A stretch of DNA of 58,185 nucleotides from CAZRCZ01 sp964598765 (GTDB lineage: Bacteria > Sumerlaeota > Sumerlaeia > MVZB01 > JAJFLK01). The stretch spans positions 1 to 58,185 of the forward strand of contig CAZRCZ010000027.1 in NCBI GenBank assembly GCA_964598765.1, written 5' to 3'. A model generated the notes under the pieces. The model worked only from the letters and a program-made list of their open reading frames with translations. It was not told the origin of the DNA and searched no databases. A program made the translations under genes and the position numbers. Below, piece after piece: positions 40,729 to 49,075 of this stretch (position 1 is the first letter of the stretch; the number at the start of each line of letters is the position of its first letter).

Positions 40729-41736
40729 CTACCGCTCGATCTTTTTTCCCTTGAGCCAACTCATCTTGCCCCGGATTTGCTCCCCGACTTTTTCAATCGG
40801 ATGCTCGCCGGTGAGGGTGCGGAGGCGATTCAGTTTGGGGCGTCCGGCGCGGTTTTCCAGAATCCACTCCTTGGCGAATTCCCCCTCCTGAATCTCCTTC
40901 AAAATCCGCTTCATCTCAGCGCGCGTCGAATCATTGATGATCCTCGGTCCGCGCGTCATGTCGCCGTATTCCGCCGTGTTGCTGATCGAGTAGCGCATGT
41001 TGGCGATCCCGCCCTCATAGATCAAATCCACGATCAGCTTGAGTTCGTGGCAACACTCGAAATAGGCCATGTCGGGACTGTAGCCCGCCTCGACGAGCGT
41101 CTCGAACGCCGCCTGAATCAGCGCGGTCGTCCCGCCGCAAAGAATCACCTGCTCGCCGAAAAGATCGGTCTCGGTTTCCTCGCGGAAGGTCGTCTCGAAC
41201 ACTCCGGCGCGCGTCCCGCCGATTCCTTTGGCGTGCGCCAATCCCAATTCCTTGGCTTTGCCCGTCGCGTCCTGATGAACCGCCAGCAGGCAAGGCACGC
41301 CTCCGCCTTCGGTGAACACCCGCCGGACCAAATGTCCCGGACCCTTCGGCGCGACCATCCAAACGTCCACGTCCTTCGGCGGCATGACTTGCCCGAAATG
41401 AATGTTGAACCCGTGCGAAAAGACAATCGCCTTCCCCGCCTTGAGGTTGGGCTGAACGTCGCGCTGATACAAATCCCCCTGCAATTCATCGGGAACCAAA
41501 ATCTGAACGATGTCGGCCACGCCCGCCGCGTCGGACGCCGAGAGCGGCTTGAATCCATCCCGCACCGCGCGGTCGTAATTGATTCCCCCCTTGCGCTGGC
41601 CGATGACGACGTTGACGCCGCTGTCGCGCAGATTGAGCGCCTGCGCGTGCCCTTGGCTTCCGTAACCGATGATCGCGAACGTCTTGTCCTTCAACAGTTT
41701 GAGATTCGCGTCCTTGTCAAAATACATTTTCGCCAT
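40729..41736 (-). CDS. ilvC: ketol-acid reductoisomerase, class I
   Basis: A 335-residue NADP(H)- and Mg-dependent enzyme of valine, leucine and isoleucine synthesis. The Rossmann motif GYGSQGHAQALNLRDSG is at about 25-41, with VIGQRKGG deciding the cofactor. The knotted domain has DLFGEQVILCGG with the Mg-binding Asp and Glu, and ECCHELKLIVDLIYEGG. Length fits the class I (short) form. No other ilv or leu genes are in the window. Confidence 0.97.
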   Translation of the reverse strand: MAKMYFDKDANLKLLKDKTFAIIGYGSQGHAQALNLRDSGVNVVIGQRKGGINYDRAVRDGFKPLSASDAAGVADIVQILVPDELQGDLYQRDVQPNLKAGKAIVFSHGFNIHFGQVMPPKDVDVWMVAPKGPGHLVRRVFTEGGGVPCLLAVHQDATGKAKELGLAHAKGIGGTRAGVFETTFREETETDLFGEQVILCGGTTALIQAAFETLVEAGYSPDMAYFECCHELKLIVDLIYEGGIANMRYSISNTAEYGDMTRGPRIINDSTRAEMKRILKEIQEGEFAKEWILENRAGRPKLNRLRTLTGEHPIEKVGEQIRGKMSWLKGKKIER

Positions 41737-41836
41737 GATGATCCGGCCTCCTCTGCCTCGTTTTCCACGGGTGGAATTTGAAGGAACGAGAATAGGACCG
41801 CAGGGGAGGAGAGTAAAGATTTTTCATCCGAATAAA

Positions 41837-41865
41837 ATGGCAATCCTTCCCAACTGTTCTATAAT
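41837..41865 (+). promoter_or_regulatory. sigma-70-type promoter of the kinase operon
   Basis: ATGGCA (41837-41842), a 17-base spacer and a perfect TATAAT (41860-41865). The first kinase starts about 70 bases downstream with a strong GGAGGGAGGA SD. Confidence 0.6.
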
Positions 41866-41934
41866 ATCGTGGACGCGCATGGAAAGGGGGATGGCCCTGC
41901 GGCGGCGCCTCTTGGCTCAGGGAGGGAGGACACA

Positions 41935-43116
41935 ATGACGCAAGCGACCGATTCTTGGGTGGGCGAAACCATTGACGGCTACCGCATCGAGCGGGTCATT
42001 GGCCGCGGAAGCATGGGCATGGTCTATTTCGGCGTGGACGTGGACGACGGGACCGCCGTCGCCGTCAAGTCCATGAACAAGGAAAACGCCTCCGACGAGG
42101 AAATGCTCACCCGCTTCCAGCGCGAAGCGCGCGTCGCCAGCGAAATCATCCATCCCAACGTCGCCCACGTCCACATGGCGAGCACCTACAACGAGATGCC
42201 CTATCTCGTCATGGAGTTCGTGGACGGTCCGAACCTCGCCGACCTCGTGAAAGAAAAGGGACATCTTTCCTCCGCCGTCGCCGCAGATTACGTCCGCCAA
42301 GCCGCGCTCGGTCTTCAAGCCGCCACCGATCACGGAAGTCTTCACCGCGACATCAAGCCCGCCAACTTGATGGTCACCAAACAGGGGGTCGTGAAGTTAT
42401 TGGATTTCGGCATCGCGCGCAATCACGGCGGCGACGCCCTTCGCACCGCCGTCGGCGTCGTCCTGGGGTCTCCCTATTATATGTCGCCGGAACAATCCGC
42501 CGCCAAGACGCTCGACCACCGGTCGGACATTTACGGTCTCGGCGCGACTTTCTATTTCCTTCTCACGGGCCGTCCGCCGTTCGAGGGGCGGAATCTGGTC
42601 GAAATCATTCAGAAGCGCGCCAAGAACGAATTGCGCCCGATCAACGCCCTCAATCCCGATGTTCCCAAGAAACTCGCCGACGTCGTTTACCGCATGATGA
42701 ATTTGGATCCCGCCCAGCGTTTCCAATCCTATCCGGAACTGATCAAGGCGCTGGACGAGGCGACCAAGGGACCGAAAGCCACCGTCGGCGTCGAAGTTCG
42801 GCGTTCGGGCCCTGCGCAGGCGGCTCCCGCCGCCGGAGCGCGCCCCGCCGCGGCCCAACAACCTCCGCGTCCCGCCGCGCCTCAATCTCAACGCCCCGCG
42901 CCGTCCGCGCAACCGGCGGCATCCGCTCCCCAATCTCAACCTGCGTCCCACGCCGCTCCCGGACACGAAGCCGAGCCTTCGCCTTGGGATTCCATCATGC
43001 CCGCCGAGGAAGAAAAAGAGCAGGCGTGGTATGAGACCGACGCCGCCCGCTATATCATGATCGGCGTCGGCGTTCTTCTCGTTTTGGTCGCGATTGCCTA
43101 CGCGATCTTCTCCTAA
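41935..43116 (+). CDS. tail-anchored Ser/Thr protein kinase 1
   Basis: A 393-residue Hanks-type kinase. The glycine loop IGRGSMGMVYFG, the ATP Lys K45 in VAVKSM, HRDIKPAN (137-144) and DFG (157-159) are all present, so it should be active. A long Ala/Pro/Gln-rich linker (about 265-355) follows, then a single membrane helix at the extreme C terminus (about 373-392) with one residue beyond. It lacks an outside sensor domain. ATG 41935 has a near-ideal SD. The second kinase is 115 bases downstream and shares the plan. Confidence 0.93.
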   Translation: MTQATDSWVGETIDGYRIERVIGRGSMGMVYFGVDVDDGTAVAVKSMNKENASDEEMLTRFQREARVASEIIHPNVAHVHMASTYNEMPYLVMEFVDGPNLADLVKEKGHLSSAVAADYVRQAALGLQAATDHGSLHRDIKPANLMVTKQGVVKLLDFGIARNHGGDALRTAVGVVLGSPYYMSPEQSAAKTLDHRSDIYGLGATFYFLLTGRPPFEGRNLVEIIQKRAKNELRPINALNPDVPKKLADVVYRMMNLDPAQRFQSYPELIKALDEATKGPKATVGVEVRRSGPAQAAPAAGARPAAAQQPPRPAAPQSQRPAPSAQPAASAPQSQPASHAAPGHEAEPSPWDSIMPAEEEKEQAWYETDAARYIMIGVGVLLVLVAIAYAIFS

Positions 43117-43180
43117 AGGAGGCGAGTTCCCGCATTCTTTCAAAATCTGTTTCCATCAATCGGATCCTCGGTATTCTTGC

Positions 43181-43223
43181 GATGTCCACCTTGACCACAT
43201 CGTCCACTCCGTCCACCATCCTC
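43181..43223. repeat. GTCCAC-type repeat arm
   Basis: GATGTCCACCTTGACCACAT continues as CGTCCACTCCGTCCACC; units of about nine bases (GTCCACNNN) like those of other arms. It lies in the gap between the two kinase genes and ends 8 bases before the ATG of the second, so it forms part of its leader. Confidence 0.5.
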
Positions 43224-43231
43224 GCAAAACC

Positions 43232-44440
43232 ATGTCCCAAACCCTGATCGGCAAATCCCTCGACCGCTACACCGTCACCCGCCTTCTCGGCCAAGGGGGC
43301 ATGGGAGCCGTCTATGAAGGAACCGACACCCAATCCGGCGCGCGCGTCGCCATCAAGGTCATGACGCGCGGCGTCGGCGAGGACGCCGAATTGGTCCGCC
43401 GTTTTCAGCGCGAGGCGCAAATCGCCGGCGGCATCAACCATCCCAACGTCGCCCGCGTTCTCGCCATCGGCGTTGAGGACGACGCCCGCTTTCTCGTCAT
43501 GGAATTCATCGAGGGGCGTTCGCTTTATGACATCCTAAAAGAAAAAGGTCATCTCTCCGGCTCGCGGTGCCTCGATTACATCCGCCAGACCGCGCTCGGT
43601 CTTCAGGCCGCGCAGGATCAGGGAAGCATTCACCGCGACGTCAAACCCGAAAATCTCATGCTCACCCCCGAAGACCAAATCAAGATCGTGGATTTCGGCT
43701 TGGCCAAGAACGAAAACTCCGATTCCTTCAAGACCGCCACCGGCGCGGTCATGGGCACGCCTCATTATATTTCCCCCGAACAGGCGACGGGCCGCCCCGT
43801 GGATCATCGAAGCGACATTTATTCCCTCGGCGCGACGTTCTATCACCTGCTCACCGGCCATACCCCCTACAGCGGCGAGAACGCCATCGCCATCATCCAA
43901 AAGCACATGCGCGAGGAAGTCCGCTCCATCCGCCATTGGAGTCCCAACGTCCCCGAACCGGTCTGTCAGGTCGTCTATCGGATGCTCCGCAAAAATCCCG
44001 ACGACCGTTTTCAAACCTACGGCCACCTGATTCAAGTGTTGGACGACGTCATGCACGGGCGCGAATCCCCCTCGATGACGATGGAGGTCGTGGACGAAGC
44101 CGAAGCCCATGCCGCGGCGACGCAAACTCAAAAGGACCGCAAACGCCTCATGAAGCTGGGAGCCGCCATCGGCGGCGTGATCGTCGTCGCGGCGGCGCTC
44201 GCTTTCATGCTCCGCTCCCGCCCCGCGAAAGAATCCGCCAACGAATCCCCGGAATCCTCCGCGACCGAACAAGCATCCGGAACCGACCGCTTCGCCCCGA
44301 TCTCCAAGGAAAAATGGCGGAGCGAAACCATGCCTCTCCTTCACGACATTGACAAACACAACCGCGAAATGGACGACGACTCCGAAAAATTCGAAAGCCG
44401 ACGGGAACGGATGAATCGCGGAAGCGATTCGGATAATTGA
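43232..44440 (+). CDS. Ser/Thr protein kinase 2 with one membrane helix
   Basis: A 402-residue Hanks-type kinase, paralogous to the previous gene. Key residues: glycine loop GQGGMGAVYEG (20-30), K42, HRDVKPEN (134-141), DFG (154-156) and the APE-equivalent YISPEQ. A helix at about 309-327 separates the kinase from a 75-residue charged domain outside the membrane. The start is 43232; the longer frame from 43094 reads through a repeat arm. No substrates are encoded beside it, apart from possible forkhead-type targets that are not in the window. Confidence 0.93.
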   Translation: MSQTLIGKSLDRYTVTRLLGQGGMGAVYEGTDTQSGARVAIKVMTRGVGEDAELVRRFQREAQIAGGINHPNVARVLAIGVEDDARFLVMEFIEGRSLYDILKEKGHLSGSRCLDYIRQTALGLQAAQDQGSIHRDVKPENLMLTPEDQIKIVDFGLAKNENSDSFKTATGAVMGTPHYISPEQATGRPVDHRSDIYSLGATFYHLLTGHTPYSGENAIAIIQKHMREEVRSIRHWSPNVPEPVCQVVYRMLRKNPDDRFQTYGHLIQVLDDVMHGRESPSMTMEVVDEAEAHAAATQTQKDRKRLMKLGAAIGGVIVVAAALAFMLRSRPAKESANESPESSATEQASGTDRFAPISKEKWRSETMPLLHDIDKHNREMDDDSEKFESRRERMNRGSDSDN

Positions 44441-44446
44441 TCCTTG

Positions 44447-44695
44447 TCAATTGCCGATGTTGCTCAACGATTTTTTGATGTCGCTCAAAGTTTCAAAGTA
44501 GCGTTGATGGGTCTTTCGCAATGCCTCCTCGCTCGGCGCCTGCAAGATGACAACTTCGTGCGCAATTCCCCGGCGGTTCAGATCCAATTCGATTTCGAAA
44601 CGCAGATCGTCAACTTTGGATCGTTCGGCGTCGTCAAAGGTTTCATATCTGACCCTACGCCCTTCGCGGGGGATGTATTCTATTAAAAAGAGCAT
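44447..44695 (-). CDS. small protein paired with the RelA/SpoT-domain gene, putative antitoxin
   Basis: An 82-residue protein, charged and likely alpha/beta, with no recognised family. It starts 4 bases after the RelA/SpoT-domain gene ends, so the two are co-transcribed and probably coupled. In known toxSAS systems a small gene next to the alarmone synthetase encodes the antitoxin, sometimes downstream as here. The stop is 6 bases from the convergent kinase stop. Confidence 0.62.
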   Translation of the reverse strand: MLFLIEYIPREGRRVRYETFDDAERSKVDDLRFEIELDLNRRGIAHEVVILQAPSEEALRKTHQRYFETLSDIKKSLSNIGN

Positions 44696-44699
44696 TGGT

Positions 44700-45437
44700 T
44701 TAACCGGTGTATTTCTCTAAGTCAGCGATGGTTTTGCTGAAGAAACTGAACAATTTGGCCTTTCTCTCACGGATGATATCGTGCCATTCTTCTGCAACTT
44801 TTTCATCATGGGATAATTTATCCTCCTGTATCTCGCATTTCATTATACTCGCCGTTGCTTTCGCCAACCATTGCCGAATTTTTTCAGGACCTCCTCCATA
44901 TTTTATCAAGGGATCAACCCCATCCGAAAATATCTCAGACAATCTTGCCCACAAATGCTGTAGCAGAGTTCGAATTTGTATCTCCACGTTCATTCCCGAA
45001 ACCTTGGCAATGATGTGGATCGCCCTGTAGCCATGGCTGGGATTGGTTCTCCGATCTATCATTGAAGCACTTGGAAAGACGCCGCGCAATGCTCCAACAA
45101 CTTGATCCTGTTCCGCCATATCCCGAATGACGATCCTGCATCCGGCGATGTCTTGAACTTGAGAAAGTCGAATGCTCTCGCGTCGAAGCTTGTTGAGGAT
45201 CGAAGTTTCCGTTTTCGGCCATCTTCCCGTTGGGTCCAGAAGAAGTTTTTCGCGGATGGTCCCAAGGACGGTTTCATACGCTTCTCCGAATGATCGCCGA
45301 TATTCGTCGAGCAGAACCAAATCTTCTTCCGTCGGCGGACCTTCCCGCAGGCGATTCCCCAATCGGTCAATCTGCGTTTTGCTTAATTTCGGTTTCAACC
45401 GTTCAATCCCCAAGTCCTCGCACACCGCGCAATCCAT
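44700..45437 (-). CDS. RelA/SpoT-domain nucleotidyltransferase, possible toxSAS toxin
   Basis: A 245-residue protein with a synthetase domain but no hydrolase, TGS or ACT domain. GRWPKTETSILNKLRRES supplies the ATP-binding Lys/Arg set, DIAGCRIVIRD the metal Asp, GYRAIHIIAKV the guanine-stacking Tyr, and VEIQIRT the catalytic Glu. Proteins of this kind either make alarmones or, in toxSAS toxins, pyrophosphorylate tRNA 3' ends. The companion small gene favours the second idea. A near-consensus promoter lies so close to the start that the mRNA may be leaderless. Confidence 0.8.
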   Translation of the reverse strand: MDCAVCEDLGIERLKPKLSKTQIDRLGNRLREGPPTEEDLVLLDEYRRSFGEAYETVLGTIREKLLLDPTGRWPKTETSILNKLRRESIRLSQVQDIAGCRIVIRDMAEQDQVVGALRGVFPSASMIDRRTNPSHGYRAIHIIAKVSGMNVEIQIRTLLQHLWARLSEIFSDGVDPLIKYGGGPEKIRQWLAKATASIMKCEIQEDKLSHDEKVAEEWHDIIRERKAKLFSFFSKTIADLEKYTG

Positions 45438-45443
45438 GGATTG

Positions 45444-45471
45444 AGTATAACCCCTTAAACGTGAGTTTCAA
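45444..45471 (-). promoter_or_regulatory. promoter of the RelA/SpoT pair, likely leaderless
   Basis: On the minus strand TTGAAA (45466-45471), a 16-base spacer and TATACT (45444-45449); each box matches five of six. Only 6 bases separate the -10 box from the ATG, so transcription should start at or next to the A of ATG. Confidence 0.65.
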
Positions 45472-45489
45472 ACTCCCAAGATTCTTTTG

Positions 45490-45519
45490 TTGACCCTCCC
45501 GCGTTCGCCCCGATAAATT
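45490..45519 (+). promoter_or_regulatory. promoter of the cytochrome/WD40 gene
   Basis: TTGACC (45490-45495), an 18-base spacer and TAAATT (45514-45519). The SD AAGGAG at 45557-45562 is 7 bases from the ATG at 45570. Confidence 0.5.
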
Positions 45520-45569
45520 GGATCGAAAGGAAGAAGCGCATGGTGTCGGGCATGGGAAGGAGACGAGGA

Positions 45570-47030
45570 ATGAAATTTGGGATCGCCGGGATTCTCGGCG
45601 CGGTTCTTTTTTCAATTTCAGCGACTCGCGTGCGAGCTGATGCTCCACCACCCGCCAGCTACTTCAAGGACGTTCTCCCCATCCTCAAGGCCAATTGCCA
45701 AGGTTGCCACAACCCGACCAAAACCGAGGGGAAACTGGACCTGACCACGTTTGAGAATTTCGCCAAGGGAGGCAAAACCGGCGCCGCGTTCAACCCGGGC
45801 AAGCCGGAGGACAGCCTCGTTCTCGATTTCATCAAGGGTGAAAAACCGATCATGCCGAAAAATGGCAAACCGCTCCGCCCCGAAGAGGTGGCGATCATCG
45901 AGCGCTGGATCAAAGAGGGAGCCAAGAACGACACCCCCGCCGAAACCGCCGATCCGATCCAACCCGACAAGCCCCCGATCTATCCCGCCCCGCCGACGAT
46001 CACCGCGCTGGCCTATTCCCCCGACAACTCCACGCTCGCCGTTTCCGGCTACCACGAAGTCCTTCTTCACAAGGCCGACGGCTCGGCGATGATCGGCCGA
46101 TTGGTCGGCGGCGCGCCGAGGATCGAATCGCTGGCTTATTCCCCCGATGGCAAAATTTTGGCCGTCAGCGGCGGCGCGCCGGTCAAATTCGGCGAGGTGG
46201 AATTTTGGAACACGGAGACCCGCGCTCTGCTCGCCTCTCACCGTTTCACCAACGACACCCTCTACGGCGTTTCCTTTTCTCCCGACGGCAAAAGCGTCGC
46301 CTTCGGCGGCGCGGATAAAAGCCTCCGTGTCATCGCCGTCGCCGACGGCAAGGAAATCCTTAAGATGGACAACCACAGCGATTGGGTTTTTGCGACGACC
46401 TTCACGCTCGACGGCTCGCGCGTCGTGAGCGGTAGCCGCGACCGCGCCATCAAACTCATCAACGTCGCCAACGGCCAGTTCATTGACGACATCAACAAGC
46501 TCAACGAGTCCGTTCTCTGCATGGTCCGTCATCCCGGCAAGGACATGGTCGCCTACGGCGGCGAGGTCGGCGTCCCCCGGCTCTATAACATTTCCGACAA
46601 TCAAAAACGGACCAACGCCAACAACGACACGAATCTGGTCCGCGAATTTGATCGTCAACCCGGAGCCGTTCGCGCCGTCGCGTTCAGTCCCGACGGAAAA
46701 TTTCTCGCCATCGGCGGCGTCGGCGCCGACGTCCGCGTCTATGCCATTGACTCCGGCAAACTGACCATGACCCTCAAAGGGGACGAAACCGCGACTTACT
46801 CGATCGCTTGGCGGCGCGACGGCAAACAAGTTGCCACCGGCGGATTCGACGGTCGGCTCCGTCTTTTCGACGCCGAAAAAGGGGACATTTTGACGACGTT
46901 TGTTCCCGTGCCGATCATGACGCTGGACGCGATCCGCCAGGCGGTTGCCGGCGTCCCCGCCGAAGCGAAGACGCCCGAAAAAAAATCGCCCCCTCAACCC
47001 ACCAAAGAGGAACTCCTCAAACTTTTATAG
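45570..47030 (+). CDS. exported cytochrome c domain (PSCyt1-like) fused to WD40 repeats
   Basis: A 486-residue protein with a signal peptide (about 1-23, cleavage near VRA-DAP). The N-terminal domain has one heme site, C43-X2-C46-H47 (CQGCH), with the distal region KGEKPIMPKNGKPL, as in Planctomycete cytochrome c domains. From about residue 140 there are seven WD40-type blades (AYSPDNSTLAVSG, AYSPDGKILAVSG, SFSPDGKSVAFGG and so on). Proteins of this kind are a hallmark of PVC and related bacteria and are of unknown role. ATG 45570 has the right SD spacing; the two earlier ATGs do not. Confidence 0.92.
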   Translation: MKFGIAGILGAVLFSISATRVRADAPPPASYFKDVLPILKANCQGCHNPTKTEGKLDLTTFENFAKGGKTGAAFNPGKPEDSLVLDFIKGEKPIMPKNGKPLRPEEVAIIERWIKEGAKNDTPAETADPIQPDKPPIYPAPPTITALAYSPDNSTLAVSGYHEVLLHKADGSAMIGRLVGGAPRIESLAYSPDGKILAVSGGAPVKFGEVEFWNTETRALLASHRFTNDTLYGVSFSPDGKSVAFGGADKSLRVIAVADGKEILKMDNHSDWVFATTFTLDGSRVVSGSRDRAIKLINVANGQFIDDINKLNESVLCMVRHPGKDMVAYGGEVGVPRLYNISDNQKRTNANNDTNLVREFDRQPGAVRAVAFSPDGKFLAIGGVGADVRVYAIDSGKLTMTLKGDETATYSIAWRRDGKQVATGGFDGRLRLFDAEKGDILTTFVPVPIMTLDAIRQAVAGVPAEAKTPEKKSPPQPTKEELLKLL

Positions 47031-47036
47031 GATTTT

Positions 47037-47070
47037 CTCTTCTTGGTGTCTTCGTGCCTTGGTAGTGAGA
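47037..47070. repeat. single GGTGTCTTCGTGCCTTGG arm (family A)
   Basis: CTTGGTGTCTTCGTGCCTTG is the pyrimidine-strand form of a family A arm with no partner. It forms the whole leader of the MOSC gene. Confidence 0.6.
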
Positions 47071-47078
47071 ATAACCCC

Positions 47079-47888
47079 ATGACGATCCGAATCGCCGACC
47101 TCTTGGTCTATCCCGTCAAATCGTGTCGGGGCATCCGCCTCGACCGCGCGCGCGTCGGGCCGCGCGGTTTCGATCACGACCGCGAATGGATGATCGTTGA
47201 CGCCGAAAAGCAAACCTTTCTCACCCAGCGGGAGTTTCCCCGCATGGCGTTGATCGAAACCGCGCTCGACGCCGACGCGCTTCGCCTTGCCATTCCGAAC
47301 GCGGGCGAATTTACGATCCCTTTTGAAAATCACGCGGGCGCGGAATCCGAAGTCACCGTTTGGGGAAACCGTTGCTCCGCCGCCGATTGCGGCGACGCCA
47401 TCGCCGCCGCCCTGACCGATTATCTCCGTCCCGAACCGCTGAAAACTTGCCGTTTGGTCCGCATGAAACGCAATTCGGTCCGCTCCAATCCACTCGGCAA
47501 AGGCTCGGTCTCGTTCGCCGACGCCTTTCCGTTCCTCGGCGTCTCGGAAGCGTCTCTGGCCGACCTCAACGCGCGCCTCGGCGAGCCCCTGCCGATGGAC
47601 CGTTTCCGTCCCAATTTGGTTTTTTCCGGTTGCGCTCCCTACGAGGAGGACGAATGGAAATCATTCCGCGCCGGGGACATTCAATTCGCGGGCGAATTCA
47701 AGTGCATCCGTTGCGCGATCACGACGATCAATCAATCCACCGCCGAACGCGGAACCGAACCGCTGGCCACGCTCGCCCAATATCGCAAATTGGGTATGAA
47801 GGTTATCTTCGGCAATTATTTCTCCCATCAAAACGAAGGGGAGATCGCCGTCGGCGGCGAACTCGAAATCCTCGATCGGACTCGATGA
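47079..47888 (+). CDS. MOSC-domain molybdenum-sulfur carrier-like protein
   Basis: A 269-residue cytosolic protein of the MOSC N (beta-barrel) plus MOSC plan, like YcbX. YPVKSCRGIRLDRARVGPRGF is the N-terminal signature. PNLVFSGCAPYEEDEW and CIRCAITTINQSTAERGTEPLATL hold the conserved cysteines, which in the family carry sulfur or bind the Mo cofactor. It suggests Mo-enzyme activity in this organism, in line with modABC. The start at 47079 follows a repeat arm directly; the longer frame from 47043 is repeat. Confidence 0.9.
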   Translation: MTIRIADLLVYPVKSCRGIRLDRARVGPRGFDHDREWMIVDAEKQTFLTQREFPRMALIETALDADALRLAIPNAGEFTIPFENHAGAESEVTVWGNRCSAADCGDAIAAALTDYLRPEPLKTCRLVRMKRNSVRSNPLGKGSVSFADAFPFLGVSEASLADLNARLGEPLPMDRFRPNLVFSGCAPYEEDEWKSFRAGDIQFAGEFKCIRCAITTINQSTAERGTEPLATLAQYRKLGMKVIFGNYFSHQNEGEIAVGGELEILDRTR

Positions 47889-47919
47889 CTTTCACTCTAA
47901 GAAAAGGAGCGTTCTGAAC

Positions 47920-48312
47920 TTAATTACCGCTGTGCGATGCCAAAAATCCGCCGATGATGGCGAGAATCGGTTTGAGCGTTTTTTGAACCGGATCCGCGTC
48001 CACGCCGAAATTCTCCAGCGCGGTCGCGCCGAGGAGCATGAGGGAATCCTTCGGCGCAAAAATCACAGGTCAAGGAACGTTACCCTCGATCCCTTCGATG
48101 TGAAAATCGCAGAAACCAAGCGGACGTGTTTCTTGCCGTCCATCGGCGAGAATCGAATTTATTTTTCCCGAAGCCTCCACGCCGATTTCCTTCAGTCGGT
48201 CCTCGGGAATGAAGGAATACAGCGCGCCGGTGTCCACCCAAAATTCATCCTCGAAAAACCGAGAAGAATCTTTGCTGTTCGATATCTTGACCTTTTTCTT
48301 GAACATTCCCAT
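47920..48312 (-). pseudogene. retropepsin-like aspartyl protease, broken by an in-frame TGA
   Basis: Codons from ATG 48312 (AGGAG eight bases upstream) read MGMFKKKVKISNSKDSSRFF and then FWVDTGALYSFIP, the D-T-G motif of retroviral-type aspartyl proteases. The frame meets TGA at 48070-48072 and then continues as PVIFAPKDSLMLLGATALEN through to TAA at 47920, which is the expected C terminus with LLGATALE. So one nonsense codon splits an otherwise complete 130-codon gene. TGA is a normal stop in this window, so recoding is unlikely. Confidence 0.75.
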
Positions 48313-48338
48313 CGGGCATTCTCCTCGACAAATCCCTT

Positions 48339-49013
48339 TCATTTCGCTCGATCCTGAGACGGTGACTTCTTTCCGTCGCCAATGGACGGAACTTTGAGTC
48401 GCTCCGTACCAATTGTAATATCCACTTGTTTGCCCGACTTCGGAACAAGCATTGCAATTTTGCCTCTCAGGTCTGCCCATAAAGCCCGGAATTTCAAGTA
48501 ATCCTTGTCGTCTTTTTTCAGAATGTCCTCCCGGCGTGCGCCATTTAAGGGGGTCAACCCGTAGGACATGCATACGACATCGGGATTGGTCTCATACAGT
48601 TCATGCCAAGACCGGCTTAAAAAAACCTTGCGTCCCTTAACGATAAGTATGCCAAGAAATGAGGAGTCGGGCCCGAAATTTCCTTTCTCTGCCCAAGGAG
48701 CGGAAAATGTTTCCTTCTTTTCGATTTCATTTAGCGCGTTTTCCAAAACGCCTACTTCAACTTTGCCTTCGTAATAAGGCGCCCCTCCCTTGAGATTATC
48801 CTTTGACCACAGGACGGTCCCGTCTTCCCAAATTGAAAAGATTAGAAATGGTCCAAATTCCGTTCCTGTTGCGATTCCCCAGTTTTCTCGCCACACCGCG
48901 ATGATTGGTTGGCGCTCGCGCCCCTTCACTGCTGGTACCCGCTGTTCCCCAATTTCAGATGCGGGTGCAAAAACAACCAAAGACATTCAAATCAAAGCGA
49001 AAACATTCCTCAT
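48339..49013 (-). pseudogene. exported hypothetical protein, signal peptide broken by TGA
   Basis: From ATG 49013, with AGAAGG at proper distance, the codons give MRNVFALI, a TGA (48987-48989), then MSLVVFAPASEIGEQ. Together they would make a perfect signal peptide if the TGA were TGG. The open part (ATG 48986 to 48339, 215 codons) has SIWEDGTVLWS and a long charged C terminus of no known family. If translation starts at 48986 the product would have only a weak signal. It lies 26 bases before the next broken gene and probably formed one transcript with it. Confidence 0.6.
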
Positions 49014-49075
49014 CGTGGCAACCTTCTGACATGTCTGAAATTAATCCCTGTTCCTTGCATGTGAGGTAACTTGGC

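Noticed and set aside
48070..48072. TGA in the aspartyl protease gene as a selenocysteine or recoded codon
   Set aside because: The position is not one where homologues have Cys as far as I can tell, no SECIS-like hairpin is evident right after it, and TGA ends many genes in the window.
47932..48357. 141-codon plus-strand frame
   Set aside because: It is the antisense of the broken aspartyl protease gene, whose motifs are clear on the minus strand.
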